Positions 48,270 through 58,063 are shown, numbered from the stretch's first letter. The stretch: DNA of 64,000 nt from Zoogloea sp016790385 (GCF_041916735.1 NZ_JAYRYY010000002.1); one strand, 5' to 3'. Numbers and translations: made by a program. Notes: generated from the sequence alone by a model not told the origin.

Positions 48270-48300
48270 AAAAAGCAGCCCACGGGCTGCTTTTTGTTTT
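48270..48300. terminator. Bidirectional intrinsic terminator
   Basis: Stem AAAAAGCAGCCC / GGGCTGCTTTTT (48270-48281 with 48284-48295) followed by further T. It lies between the PEP-CTERM gene and ubiD, which converge. Confidence 0.9.
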
Positions 48301-48344
48301 TCGGCTGACCTCCACATGCCGCCCAACACTTGGGCCATCCCCAC

Positions 48345-49817
48345 TCAGAGCCCCAGCTCACCCCACATGGCATCCACCCGCTGCTTCACCGCCGCGTCCA
48401 TCACGATGGGCGTGCCCCATTCTCGCTGGGTTTCGCCCGGCCATTTGTTGGTGGCGTCGAGGCCCATCTTGGAGCCGAGGCCGGCCACCGGGCTGGCGAA
48501 ATCCAGGTAGTCAATGGGGGTGTTGTCCACCATCGTGGTGTCACGGGTGGCATCCATGCGGGTGGTCAGGGCCCAGATCACTTCCTTCCAGTCGCGGATG
48601 TTCACGTCGTCGTCCACCACGATGATGAACTTGGTGTACATGAACTGGCGCAGGAAGCTCCAGATGCCGAACATCACCCGTTTGGCGTGCCCCGGGTATT
48701 GCTTCCTGATGCTCACCACCGCCAGGCGGTAGGAGCAGCCCTCGGGGGGCAGGTAGAAGTCGACGATCTCGGTGAATTGCTTCTGGAGCAGGGGCACGAA
48801 GACTTCGTTGAGGGCCACCCCGAGCATGGCCGGTTCGTCGGGCGGCTTGCCGGTGTAGGTGCTGTGGTAGATCGGATCGGGCCGGCTGGTGATGCGCTCG
48901 ATGGTGAATACCGGGAATTCCGCCTGTTCGTTGTAGTAGCCGGTATGGTCGCCGTAAGGCCCCTCAAGCGCCATCTCACCCGGATGGATCACGCCTTCGA
49001 GCACGATCTCGGCGGAGGCGGGCACTTGCAGATCAGAGCCGAGGCACTTGACCAGCTCAGTCTTGGCGCCGCGCAACAGGCCTGCAAACTGATATTCGGA
49101 AAGGGAATCCGGAACCGGCGTGACGGCACCGAGGATGGTGGCCGGATCGCAGCCCAGCACCACCGCCACCGGGAAGGGCTTGCCCGGATTGGCCTTCTGG
49201 AACTCGAGGAAATCCAGCGCGCCGCCCCGATGGGCCAGCCAACGCATGATCACCTTGTTGGGGCCGAGCACCTGCTGGCGGTAGATGCCCAGGTTCTGCC
49301 GGGTCTTGTTGGGGCCGCGGGTCACCACCAGGCCCCAGGTGATCAGGGGTGCCACATCGCCGGGCCAGCAGTGCTGGATGGGCAGGCTGGCCAGATCCAC
49401 GTCCTTGCCTTCCTTCACCACCTGCTGGCACGGCGCCGACGACACCACCTTGGGCGACATGTTGAGCACCTGCTTGAACATGGGGAGCTTGTCCCAGGCA
49501 TCCTTGAGGCCCTTGGGTGGCTCGGGCTCCTTGAGGAAGGACAGCAGTTTGCCCACCTCGCGCAGGGCAGCTTGCCAGTCGTCACCACTCACACCCATGC
49601 CGAGTGCCACCCGCTGCGGGGTGCCGAAGAGGTTGGCCAGCACCGGCGTTGAATGCCCCTTGGGTCGCTCGAAGAGGATCGCCGGGCCGCCGGCGCGCAG
49701 CACCCGGTCGCAGATCTCGGTCATTTCCAAATAGGGGTCGACCTCGACGGAAATCCGCTTGAGCTCCCCCAGGCGTTCCAGTTGAGAGATGAAGTCACGC
49801 AGGTCGGTATAGCGCAT
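48345..49817 (-). CDS. ubiD: 4-hydroxy-3-polyprenylbenzoate decarboxylase
   Basis: 490 residues, full length for UbiD. It has the prenylated-FMN decarboxylase signatures GPYGDHTGYYNEQAEFPVF and the catalytic E-x-x-x-R/E region (SAEIVLEGVIHPGEMALEGP). It acts in ubiquinone synthesis and needs the UbiX cofactor enzyme, not seen here. It opens with MRYTDLRDFISQLERLGEL, typical of the family. Confidence 0.95.
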   Translation of the reverse strand: MRYTDLRDFISQLERLGELKRISVEVDPYLEMTEICDRVLRAGGPAILFERPKGHSTPVLANLFGTPQRVALGMGVSGDDWQAALREVGKLLSFLKEPEPPKGLKDAWDKLPMFKQVLNMSPKVVSSAPCQQVVKEGKDVDLASLPIQHCWPGDVAPLITWGLVVTRGPNKTRQNLGIYRQQVLGPNKVIMRWLAHRGGALDFLEFQKANPGKPFPVAVVLGCDPATILGAVTPVPDSLSEYQFAGLLRGAKTELVKCLGSDLQVPASAEIVLEGVIHPGEMALEGPYGDHTGYYNEQAEFPVFTIERITSRPDPIYHSTYTGKPPDEPAMLGVALNEVFVPLLQKQFTEIVDFYLPPEGCSYRLAVVSIRKQYPGHAKRVMFGIWSFLRQFMYTKFIIVVDDDVNIRDWKEVIWALTTRMDATRDTTMVDNTPIDYLDFASPVAGLGSKMGLDATNKWPGETQREWGTPIVMDAAVKQRVDAMWGELGL

Positions 49818-49849
49818 GGGGGCAGACTGTCGAGATGTCGGGACGGATG

Positions 49850-49874
49850 AAAAAGGGGCCGCAAGCGCAGCCCC
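49850..49874 (-). terminator. Intrinsic terminator of the tolC operon
   Basis: On the minus strand a GGGGC / GCCCC stem with extended GC pairs, followed by five T (plus-strand A at 49850-49854), 24 bases past the tolC stop. Confidence 0.65.
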
Positions 49875-49897
49875 GTGGTAATGGCATGAACCCGGAC

Positions 49898-51232
49898 TCA
49901 GTCCAGCAGGCCGTTGATCGCCTTGATGTCGTCCTCGCCCAGGGTGCCGGCGGAGGCCTTGAGCTTGAGCTGGGCCATCAGGGTGTCGTAGCGGGCCTTG
50001 GCGAGCTTCTGACGGGTGTCGTAGAGCTGGCTCTGGGCGTTGAGCACGTCGATGTTGATGCGCACCCCCACGTCGTAGCCCAGCTTGTTGGCATCCAGGG
50101 CCGAAGCCGAGGACACCTGGGCGGCCTCGAAGGCCTTCACCTGGGCCAGGCCGCTGGTGACTCCGAGGTAGGCCTGACGGGCATTCTGGGCCGAGGTGCG
50201 ACGGGCATTGTCGAGATCCGCCGTGGCCTTGTCGCGCAGGGCGGCGGCCTCGCGCACGCGGGAGCTGACCGCCCCGCCCTGGAACAGCGGCAGGTTCATC
50301 TGGAGGCCCACGACCGTCGAGCGGATGTCGGTATTGATGAAGTTGGCCAGGGCATTGGCGGTGGCACTGTTGCCGTAGGAGGCCACCACATCGACGGTGG
50401 GCAGATGCCCGGCGCGGTTACGTTCAACTTCACGGCCGGCGATCTCGCCGGCAATCTGGGCGGCCTGCACCGAAAGGTTGCTGCCCTCGGCGGCACTCAC
50501 CCAGGCCTGGATGTCGGCCGGTTCGGGGCGGCTGAGGGCGACGCCCTTGCGCAGGCTCTTGAGGGTGTCGGGCTCCTTGCCGGTGAGCACCAGCAAGGCA
50601 TGGCGCTTGACCGCCAGATCGCTCTCGGCGGCTATCACCTGGGCGGAAGACAGATCGGCGCGGGACTGGGCTTCATGCACGTCGGTGATGGTGACGGTGC
50701 CGACCTCGAAGCTCTTCCTGGCCAGGGCCATTTGCTGGGTGTTGGCCTCGTACAGGGCCTTGGCCGCGGCCAGGGTGTCCTGGGCGCCGAGCACATCGAA
50801 ATAGGCCTGGGCGGCACGCAGGGTCAGGTCTTGCCGGGCAAGCTGGTACTGCGCTTCGGAGAGGGTGGCCTGCAATTCACCCTGCTTGTATTGAACCCAG
50901 TTCTGCCAGCGGAACAGGGGCTGGGTCAGCTGGGCCTGCCAGCCATTGCTGTTGTACCCGCGGGAAACATCGGGATTGAGATGCTTCAGGGTCAGGTCGT
51001 TCCAGGTGGTGTTACCCGTCAGGGAGAGGGAAGGCAGCAGCAGCGCACGGCCCTGGGGCAGCTTTTCGACACCGGCTTCGCGGGAGGCGCGGGCAGAAGC
51101 CAGCACCGCATCGTAGGCCAGTGCATCGCGGTACACCTGCTCAAGGTCCGCAGCCGCCGCGCCGGTCGCGGTCAGCCCCGCTGCCAGCGCCAGTGCGACT
51201 GCCAATGCAACAGGTCGCGCATTCCGTCTCAT
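49898..51232 (-). CDS. tolC: TolC-family type I/efflux outer membrane protein
   Basis: 444 residues from ATG 51232, which has GGAGAA seven bases before it; upstream in-frame starts fall in the rhodanese gene or lack a site. Signal peptide (VALAVALALAAGLTATGAAA), then two OEP repeats (DLEQVYRDALAYDAVLASA; INIDVLNAQSQLYDTRQKL). It forms an outer-membrane channel for efflux or protein export. It lies after pcm and a rhodanese gene, an arrangement common in betaproteobacteria. It lacks the extra C-terminal domain of the other TolC in this window. Confidence 0.93.
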   Translation of the reverse strand: MRRNARPVALAVALALAAGLTATGAAAADLEQVYRDALAYDAVLASARASREAGVEKLPQGRALLLPSLSLTGNTTWNDLTLKHLNPDVSRGYNSNGWQAQLTQPLFRWQNWVQYKQGELQATLSEAQYQLARQDLTLRAAQAYFDVLGAQDTLAAAKALYEANTQQMALARKSFEVGTVTITDVHEAQSRADLSSAQVIAAESDLAVKRHALLVLTGKEPDTLKSLRKGVALSRPEPADIQAWVSAAEGSNLSVQAAQIAGEIAGREVERNRAGHLPTVDVVASYGNSATANALANFINTDIRSTVVGLQMNLPLFQGGAVSSRVREAAALRDKATADLDNARRTSAQNARQAYLGVTSGLAQVKAFEAAQVSSASALDANKLGYDVGVRINIDVLNAQSQLYDTRQKLAKARYDTLMAQLKLKASAGTLGEDDIKAINGLLD

Positions 51233-51261
51233 CAGGTTCTCCGTCCGTTTGTTCGGGTACA

Positions 51262-51585
51262 TCAATACTGGGGCATGGACGGGTCCACCTGCACCGCCCA
51301 CTGGGCCACCCCGCCGGCCAGATTGATCAAGTTGGAGAAGCCCTGGCGCTCCAGGAACATGGCCACCTGCATGCTGCGCCCGCCGTGATGGCAGATCACC
51401 ACGATCTCGGCGTCGGGCTCAAGCTCCTGCACACGCGCAGGCACGCTTGCCATGGGCATCGTGATCGAGCCGGGAATCGCGCAGTGCGAGAATTCGAAAG
51501 GCTCCCGGACATCAAGCAACACGGGCGCCGGGCGCCCTTCGTCCTTCAGCCAGGCCGCCAGTTCCAGGGGGGTGATCTGCTTCAT
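51262..51585 (-). CDS. Rhodanese-like domain protein
   Basis: 107 residues, a single rhodanese domain. The active-site loop is CHHGGRS with the catalytic Cys intact, preceded by VLLDVREPFEF. It probably transfers or carries sulfane sulfur. No signal peptide. It sits 12 bases after pcm and 29 bases before tolC. Confidence 0.92.
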   Translation of the reverse strand: MKQITPLELAAWLKDEGRPAPVLLDVREPFEFSHCAIPGSITMPMASVPARVQELEPDAEIVVICHHGGRSMQVAMFLERQGFSNLINLAGGVAQWAVQVDPSMPQY

Positions 51586-51597
51586 CGGTTTGATCGC

Positions 51598-52251
51598 TCA
51601 GAACTTGAACTCGCTCTTGCGCGGTGCATTGCGCATCATCGGAACGGCATTCTCAAAAAGGGATTCGGTACGGTACTGGCCGTCGGACACGCAGGTGACC
51701 AGCTGGGCGGTCATCAGACGCTCGTCACCGACGAAGGCAAACAGACGGCCGCCCACCTTGACCTGCTGGAGCAGGGATTCGGGAATCTGGGGGACACCGC
51801 CGGACACCACGATCAGGTCGTAGGGCGCGTTGCTGGGCCAGCCGCAGATGGCATCGCCCTCTTCGACGATGACGTTTTCGACACCGTAGCGCTTGAGGTT
51901 GTCGTGGGCCATGTTGACCATGGCCGGTTCGATGTCGACGGTACGCACCCAGTCGGCCTTGGCGGCCATCAGGGCGGCGAAGTAACCGGAGCCGGCCCCC
52001 ACCTCAAGCACCTTGTCGGAACGCTTGACCTGGATGGCCTGGAGGATCTTCCCTTCGATGACCGGGACCAGCATGCTGGCGCCATGGCCCAGGGGGATCT
52101 CGGCCTCGGACAGGGCCAGGGACTTGTAGGCCTCCGGCACGAACTCCTCGCGGCGGATGCTCATCAGCAAGTCGAGCACGCCGAAATCCAGCACCTCCCA
52201 GGGGCGGATCTGCTGCTCGACCATGTTGTACCGTGCTTGTTCGAAATTCAT
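51598..52251 (-). CDS. pcm: Protein-L-isoaspartate O-methyltransferase
   Basis: 217 residues. The N-terminal MVEQQIRPWEV, the SAM loop VLEVGAGSGYFAALMA near 80, and DLIVVSGGVPQIPESLL are present. It repairs damaged aspartyl residues by methylating isoaspartate. A GGGAG site lies upstream. First gene of the pcm-rhodanese-tolC operon. Confidence 0.9.
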   Translation of the reverse strand: MNFEQARYNMVEQQIRPWEVLDFGVLDLLMSIRREEFVPEAYKSLALSEAEIPLGHGASMLVPVIEGKILQAIQVKRSDKVLEVGAGSGYFAALMAAKADWVRTVDIEPAMVNMAHDNLKRYGVENVIVEEGDAICGWPSNAPYDLIVVSGGVPQIPESLLQQVKVGGRLFAFVGDERLMTAQLVTCVSDGQYRTESLFENAVPMMRNAPRKSEFKF

Positions 52252-52268
52252 TGTTTGACTCCCGGATA

Positions 52269-52290
52269 AATATTAGCACAAGCTAATATT
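52269..52290. promoter_or_regulatory. Perfect dyad upstream of pcm
   Basis: AATATTAGC (52269-52277), four bases, GCTAATATT (52282-52290), centred about 28 bases before the pcm start. In an otherwise GC-rich sequence it looks like an operator or a part of the promoter; it lacks a T-tract on the minus strand. Confidence 0.5.
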
Positions 52291-52332
52291 GATGATCTGC
52301 ATGCCTGAGTGATTGCCAAAAACTTTCGAATT

Positions 52333-55300
52333 TTAGCTTACTTGGGCGGGGCTTAGATCATTCATGTCGTCCTCCCGGCCCGGTTCCCGCCGCACCCGGT
52401 ACCAGGCGGCATACAGAGCCGGCACAAACAGCAGGGTCAGCAGCGTTGCCACGATCAGCCCGCCCATGATGGCCACCGCCATCGGCCCGAAAAAGGCACT
52501 GCGGGTCAGCGGGATCATCGCCAGCACGGCCGCCGCCGCGGTCAGGGCAATCGGGCGCAGACGCCGCACGGCAGATTCGACAATGGCGTCCCACACGCTG
52601 AGGCCTCGCTCCACGTCCTGTTCGATCTGGTCCACCAGGATCACCGAATTGCGCATGATCATGCCGAACAACGCAATGGTGCCAAGCATGGCGACGAAAC
52701 CAAAGGGCTTGTTGAAAAGCAGCAGGAAGAGCACCACCCCGATGAGCCCCAGGGGCGCCGTGAGCACCACCATGGTGGTGCGCGAAAAACTCCCCAGCTG
52801 CACCATCAGCACCGTGAGCACCACCGCAAAGAACAAGGGAAAGCCGGCGTTGACCGAACTCTGCCCCTTGGCACTCTCCTCCACCGCGCCCCCTGTTTCG
52901 ATGCGGTAGCCGGCCGGCAGACGGGCCCGGATGGGCTCCAGCAAGGGCAGGACCTGGGCCGTGACGGTAGGTGCCTGGATACGGCCATCGTAGATCTGGC
53001 CGCGCACCGAGATGTTCGGCTCCCGGTTGCGACGCCACACCAGACCATGTTCAAAGGCGTAGCTCACGCTGGCCACCTGCCCGAGGGGCACCGACTTGCC
53101 CGCCCGGGTGGGGATGGACAGCTCGCTGATGAGCGACAGTTTGTCCCGCTCCACGGCATCGGCCCGCAGCACCACGTCGATGGACTCGATCCCCTCCCGG
53201 TAGTTGGTGGCCGCCAGGCCGCGCAGGGAGGTGTTGAGGAAATTCGCCACGTCCTGGGTGGTCAGTCCCAGCAGGCGGGCCTTGTGCTGATCCACCTCCA
53301 CCTTGAGCACCTTGGACTGCTCGTTCCAGTCCATCTGTACATCTGACAAGCTGGGGTTGCCGCGCATCACGGCAGCGATCTCCTCCGCGTACTGGCGCAC
53401 CGTGGGGATGTCCGGGCCGCTGATCCGGAACTGCACCGGAAAGCCCACCGGCGGGCCGTTCTCGAGCCGGTTGATGCTGGCCCGCAGATTGGGGAAATCC
53501 TGCTTGAAGAGGGCGATCATGCGCTCGCGCAGGGCCTCCCGGGCGGCCACGCTCTCGGTGAGGATCACGAACTGGGCAAAATTGGCGGCGGGCAGCTGCT
53601 GATCCAGGGGCAGGTAAAAGCGCGGGCTGCCGGTACCCACGTAGGCCACGTAATTGCTGATCCCTTCCTCCTTGTTGAGGATGGCTTCCAGGCGCTCCGC
53701 CTCCGCCTGGGTGGCGCGCAGGCTGGAGCCTTCCGGCAGGCGCAGATCGATCAGCAACTCCAGGCGCGTCGAACTGGGGAAGAACTGCTGCTGCACCGCG
53801 CCGAAGCCCACCATGGCGGTGACGAAGATCGCCAGCGTGGTGCCGATCACCAGCCAGCGCCGCCGCACGCAGGCATCCACCAGCTTGCGGAAGCGGTTGT
53901 AGAACGGGGTGCGGAACACCGCATCTTCGTCGCCCTCCTCCACGTGAGGGTCGCCCAGCCCGATGCGATCCTTGAAAGCGTCGAGGCGTGGAAAGCGGGT
54001 GGAGAACCAGCTCGGCTTCTTGGGCCCGCGGGGGTCGGGCAGGAGCACATAGCCCAGGTAGGGCACCACCACCACCGCCGCCAGCCACGAGGCCAGCAAT
54101 GCAATGGCATTCACCTGGAAGATGGAGCGGGTGTACTCGCCGGTGGATGACTGGGCCGTGGCGATGGGCAGAAAACCAGCCACAGTGATCAGGGTGCCGG
54201 AGAGCATGGGGCCGGCGGTGCTGGTATAGGCAAAGGCCGCCGCCTTGGAACGCTCCCAGCCCTGCTCCATCTTCACCAGCATCATCTCCACGGCGATGAT
54301 CGCATCGTCCACCAGCAGGCCAAGGGCGAGAATCAAGGCGCCCAGGGATATCTTGTGCAGGCCCACGTCAAACAGGCGCATGCCAAAGAAGGTCACCCCC
54401 AGCACCAGGGGAATCGACAGCGCCACCACCAGGCCGGTGCGCAGCCCGAGGGAGAAGAAACACACCACCAGCACGATGATCACCGCCTCGGCCAGGGAGC
54501 GCACAAACTCGCTGATCGAACGCTGCACGGCCACCGGCTGGCTGGCCACTTCGGCAAGCTCCATACCCACGGGCAGTCGCGCCTGGATACTCGCCGCAGT
54601 GGTTTTCAGGTCGCGGCCGAGAGCGATGATGTCGCCCCCCTTGGCCATGGAGACACCCAGCCCCAGCGCATCCTGCCCACGGAAGCGGAAGCGCGGGGCG
54701 GGCGGCTCCACGAAGCCGCGGGCCACGGTGGCGATGTCGCCGATGCGAAACTCCCGGCCTCCAGCCCGGATGCGCGTCTCGCGGATCGCCTCCACGGTGT
54801 CGTAGGCCCCGCTCGGCCGCAGGTAGATGCGCTCGTCCCGAGTCTCGAAATATCCCCCGGGGGCGACTGCGTTCTGCCGCGCCAGGGCATCGGTCACCGT
54901 CTGCACGTCCAGCCCCAGGGTGGCCAGCTTGGTGTTGGACAGCTCCACGTAGATGCGCTGCTCCTGCTCACCGATCAGGTCCACCTTGGCCACGCCGGGC
55001 ACCCGCAGCAGCTCGGCACGGATACGGTCGCTCTCGGCCTTCAGCTGCGCATAGTTGAACCCATCGCCGGTCAGGGCATAGATGTTGCCGAACACATCAC
55101 CAAACTCGTCATTGAAATACGGCCCCCGGATGCCTCCCGGCAGGCTGCCCCGGATATCGCCGATCTTCTTGCGCACCTGATAGAAGACCTCCGGAACTTC
55201 CCGCGCCGGGGTCGAATCCTTGGCAACAAAGAGCACCACCGACTCGCCGGGCCGCGAATAGCTGCGAATGGTGTCCACATAGGGCACCTCCTGAAGTTTC

Positions 55301-55512
55301 TTCTCGATGCGGTCGGTGAGCTGCTCTTCCACCTCCCGGGCCGAGGCGCCGGGCCAGTCGGTGCGCACCACCATCACCTTGAAGGTGAAAGGCGGATCTT
55401 CGGACTGGCCCAGCTTCTGGTAGGACAGCACCCCCACCAGGGCGAGGGCCACGATCAGGTAGCGGACCAGGGGCTGGTGGCGCAGGGCCCATTCGGACAG
55501 ATTGAAGCGCAT
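52333..55512 (-). CDS. RND-family efflux transporter permease (AcrB/HAE1-like)
   Basis: 1059 residues, standard size. Twelve membrane segments in two repeats with two large periplasmic loops. The proton-relay helix contains LALGLLVDDAIIAVEMMLV with the essential Asp pair. Motif QKLGQSEDPPFTFKVMVVRT near the start is typical of the HAE1/multidrug branch rather than heavy-metal pumps. It starts one base after the adaptor stop (overlap at 55512). The TetR-adaptor-RND layout suggests efflux of drugs, solvents or fatty acids. Confidence 0.94.
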   Translation of the reverse strand: MRFNLSEWALRHQPLVRYLIVALALVGVLSYQKLGQSEDPPFTFKVMVVRTDWPGASAREVEEQLTDRIEKKLQEVPYVDTIRSYSRPGESVVLFVAKDSTPAREVPEVFYQVRKKIGDIRGSLPGGIRGPYFNDEFGDVFGNIYALTGDGFNYAQLKAESDRIRAELLRVPGVAKVDLIGEQEQRIYVELSNTKLATLGLDVQTVTDALARQNAVAPGGYFETRDERIYLRPSGAYDTVEAIRETRIRAGGREFRIGDIATVARGFVEPPAPRFRFRGQDALGLGVSMAKGGDIIALGRDLKTTAASIQARLPVGMELAEVASQPVAVQRSISEFVRSLAEAVIIVLVVCFFSLGLRTGLVVALSIPLVLGVTFFGMRLFDVGLHKISLGALILALGLLVDDAIIAVEMMLVKMEQGWERSKAAAFAYTSTAGPMLSGTLITVAGFLPIATAQSSTGEYTRSIFQVNAIALLASWLAAVVVVPYLGYVLLPDPRGPKKPSWFSTRFPRLDAFKDRIGLGDPHVEEGDEDAVFRTPFYNRFRKLVDACVRRRWLVIGTTLAIFVTAMVGFGAVQQQFFPSSTRLELLIDLRLPEGSSLRATQAEAERLEAILNKEEGISNYVAYVGTGSPRFYLPLDQQLPAANFAQFVILTESVAAREALRERMIALFKQDFPNLRASINRLENGPPVGFPVQFRISGPDIPTVRQYAEEIAAVMRGNPSLSDVQMDWNEQSKVLKVEVDQHKARLLGLTTQDVANFLNTSLRGLAATNYREGIESIDVVLRADAVERDKLSLISELSIPTRAGKSVPLGQVASVSYAFEHGLVWRRNREPNISVRGQIYDGRIQAPTVTAQVLPLLEPIRARLPAGYRIETGGAVEESAKGQSSVNAGFPLFFAVVLTVLMVQLGSFSRTTMVVLTAPLGLIGVVLFLLLFNKPFGFVAMLGTIALFGMIMRNSVILVDQIEQDVERGLSVWDAIVESAVRRLRPIALTAAAAVLAMIPLTRSAFFGPMAVAIMGGLIVATLLTLLFVPALYAAWYRVRREPGREDDMNDLSPAQVS

Positions 55513-56615
55513 CAGCCCTGCCCCCCGGCCGCTGGCACACCCACCGTCATGGCACGCAGGGGCTGGCCGGCAACGATCTTGTGCACACCGGCGGCGGCAA
55601 TGCGCTCACCCGGCTTCAAGCCATCGGCAATCAACACGCCGTCTTCACGGAACTGACGCACCTTCACCGGGCGCAACAGCGGCTTGAGCAGATCGCCCTC
55701 CGTCTCCAGCACCCACACCGCGCTGCCGCCCTGATGCTCGAACACGGCGCTGGCCGGCACCAGCAGAGCGCCGGCCGCTGCCGCGGCGTCGGGCAGGATG
55801 ACATTGGCCGTCATCCCCAGCTGTAGCGCCGGGCTGGGGTCAAGGATCGTCACCCGCACCGCGTAGGTCCGGGTCGCGGCATCGGCGCTGGGGGCAATCT
55901 CCCGCACCCGCCCCTTGAGCGCCACGTTGGGCGCCGACCACAGGCGCACCTCCACCGAACCGGCCTTGCGCAGATCGCCCACGCGGCTCTCCGGCACGGC
56001 AATCAGCACTTCCCGCTCCCCGTCCCGGGCGAGATGCATCACCGGGGCGGAATCCTTCACCACCTGCCCGACCTCAGCCGCCACCGCCGTGATCACCCCC
56101 GGCTGATCGGCCGTCAGGGTGGTGTAATCCTTCTGGTTGCCGGCCACCGAGGCCTGGGCGCGGGCCTGCTCTACCCGCGCCGCGGCCGACTTGAACGCTG
56201 ACTCCTTGGCATCCAGCACGCTACGGCTGACGAAGTTCTTGCCCACCAGATCCCGGTAACGCTCCACCTCGGCCTTGGCAAAGGCGTACTCATTCTGTGC
56301 CGCCGCCAACTGGGCCCGCGACGCTTCTGCATTGAGCCCCGCGTCGGTCGGGTCGAGCCGTGCCAGGACTTGCCCCGGCTTGACCACCGCCCCCACGTCC
56401 ACCCGCCGCTCGATGACCTTGCCGCCGATACGGAAGGCGAGGTCCGATTCATGTCGGGCCCGCACTTCACCCGCATACAGGGTGCCCGCGGCCACCGGCG
56501 CCAGTGCGAGGGTATGGACCACGACCGGGCGGGGAAGCTCGGCCGCCGGATCGGGTTTCGAACAGGCAGCCAGCACGGCCACGGCGAGAATGCTGGCAAG
56601 CAAGGGGCGATTCAT
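55512..56615 (-). CDS. RND efflux periplasmic adaptor lipoprotein
   Basis: 367 residues. Lipoprotein signal LASILAVAVLAAC with Cys18, then a lipoyl domain (VDVGAVVKPGQVLARLDP), a helical hairpin, and beta-barrel and membrane-proximal domains (LGMTANVILPDAAAAAG). It links the inner-membrane RND pump to an outer-membrane channel; none is encoded beside it, so the TolC at 49898 may serve. The start overlaps the TetR stop by four bases. Confidence 0.93.
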   Translation of the reverse strand: MNRPLLASILAVAVLAACSKPDPAAELPRPVVVHTLALAPVAAGTLYAGEVRARHESDLAFRIGGKVIERRVDVGAVVKPGQVLARLDPTDAGLNAEASRAQLAAAQNEYAFAKAEVERYRDLVGKNFVSRSVLDAKESAFKSAAARVEQARAQASVAGNQKDYTTLTADQPGVITAVAAEVGQVVKDSAPVMHLARDGEREVLIAVPESRVGDLRKAGSVEVRLWSAPNVALKGRVREIAPSADAATRTYAVRVTILDPSPALQLGMTANVILPDAAAAAGALLVPASAVFEHQGGSAVWVLETEGDLLKPLLRPVKVRQFREDGVLIADGLKPGERIAAAGVHKIVAGQPLRAMTVGVPAAGGQG

Positions 56616-57262
56616 GGGCGTGACTCCTGCGCGGGGGCGGCCCGCAGGCCGCGAAAGATCATTTCGAAATAAGTGGGGAAGTAGCTGTCGGGAAGGCTGC
56701 GGGTCTCGTCGCAGCAGGACATGGAGTTCTTCCAGACGGCCTGCATCAGCAAAGGGAAGAACACCAACTGGCGCACCGTCTCCACGTCCATGTCACGAAA
56801 TACGCCGCGCTCGACGCCGATCGCGTAGGCCCGGCCGAGCAGGGCCATCCAGCGCACGATCACCGCATCGTGGTGATAGCGGGCCACCTCGGGAAAATTG
56901 CCGGCCTCCGAGATCATCAGCTTGCAGATTCCACCCAGGTCGGTGGAGCCCACCTTGTCCCACCAGCCTTGCAGTATCTCCCGCAGCAGGCGCTCGGGAT
57001 CGTCCCGCAGCGTCTCCAGCTTGGCCTCGAATTCCTCGAACAAGGGCACCACGCCTTCTTCGATCACCGCCTTGAAGAGCGCATCCTTGCTGTCGAAGTA
57101 AAGGTAGAGGGTGCCCTTGGAGACACCCGCCCGGGCCGCCACCTCATCCAGCCGGGTGGCGGCAAAACCCTTTTCGATGAACAGGGACAGGGCCGCCGCG
57201 GCAAGCTCGGCCGGACGGGCCTCCTTGCGACGCTGGCGGCGAATGACTTCGACGGGGCTCAT
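56612..57262 (-). CDS. TetR-family transcriptional regulator
   Basis: 216 residues. An N-terminal helix-turn-helix (VAARAGVSKGTLYLYF) is followed by a helical ligand-binding domain. It heads the efflux operon and has a matching palindromic operator 20 bases before its start, so it most likely represses itself and the pump genes until a ligand binds. Confidence 0.93.
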   Translation of the reverse strand: MSPVEVIRRQRRKEARPAELAAAALSLFIEKGFAATRLDEVAARAGVSKGTLYLYFDSKDALFKAVIEEGVVPLFEEFEAKLETLRDDPERLLREILQGWWDKVGSTDLGGICKLMISEAGNFPEVARYHHDAVIVRWMALLGRAYAIGVERGVFRDMDVETVRQLVFFPLLMQAVWKNSMSCCDETRSLPDSYFPTYFEMIFRGLRAAPAQESRP

Positions 57263-57279
57263 GGCGGCTCACCATTTAA

Positions 57280-57297
57280 TAACTGACTGGTCAGTAA
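57280..57297. promoter_or_regulatory. Palindromic operator of the TetR-adaptor-RND operon
   Basis: ACTGAC (57282-57287), TG, GTCAGT (57290-57295), a perfect inverted repeat with A/T flanks. It matches the ACTGACNNGTCAGT form seen before many AcrR/TetR efflux regulators. Confidence 0.7.
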
Positions 57298-57459
57298 TTT
57301 AGTAAATGGCAAGGCCGATGTAAAGCCATCGTCGCAATACGCCCTCCCTCGAACGGGCTTACAAGCCCTCGGAAGACGTGCGCAAGTCATCGCCCGCGGT
57401 CGGGGTTTGCCCCGTGCGGCACAGCCCTGGCTGCGTGCGATGGTCTTGTCCGCACACGC

Positions 57460-57912
57460 TCAGCGCAGACTGACCCGCGTTCCGGCGGGCACCAGAAAGG
57501 CCGCCCCCATCAGCGCCTCGTAAGGCTGCTGGCCGCTCATCACCTGCGGCCGCCCTCCCGCGCCGGGCTGCAAGCGCTCCGGACGGACGCCTTCCGGTAC
57601 GCTCCAGCGCTCCACCAGACGGCCACTGTAGGCGTCGAGCACATCCAGCCCCCGCTCCCCCAGTACCCACACGCGCCGCCCCTCCCGCTGAAGGTGCACG
57701 GCCACGACCCGCCCGCGCCCGGCGGTGCGAAGGGTGGCCAGGGGTGTCACGCCACGGCTCAGATCCAGCACCTGCACCGCGCTGCCGCCCGCCTGGGTGA
57801 CCAGCACCCACTTCAGGTCAGGCACCTCAAGCAGAACCTCCCCCGCCATGACAGCGCCGGCCGTGATGCCCAGCACAAGCGCAAGGAAGCAGCAGCGGAC
57901 ACATCGGAACAT
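57460..57912 (-). CDS. Small secreted protein, beta-propeller-like
   Basis: 150 residues from ATG 57912, which has a GGGGAG site seven bases before it; the frame is open 19 codons further. Signal peptide (CCFLALVLGITAGAVMA), then strands of the form LKWVLVTQAGGSAVQVLDL and GRRVWVLGERGLDVLDAYSG, resembling YncE/WD-type blades, but only about three blades fit. The C terminus (GTRVSLR) is basic. It could be a fragment of a larger propeller or a small paralog. Function unknown. Confidence 0.65.
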   Translation of the reverse strand: MFRCVRCCFLALVLGITAGAVMAGEVLLEVPDLKWVLVTQAGGSAVQVLDLSRGVTPLATLRTAGRGRVVAVHLQREGRRVWVLGERGLDVLDAYSGRLVERWSVPEGVRPERLQPGAGGRPQVMSGQQPYEALMGAAFLVPAGTRVSLR

Positions 57913-58063
57913 GACGGAACTCCCCATAAGCAACTTGACGAGACCTGACAGTAGCGGACAATTACTCACCTACACATATACGCTTTTCAAACAAAACATA
58001 TTTCCGTACCGGCCACCTCAACCCGATTGGCCCGGCCCCTCGACCGATACACCTGAACACACC

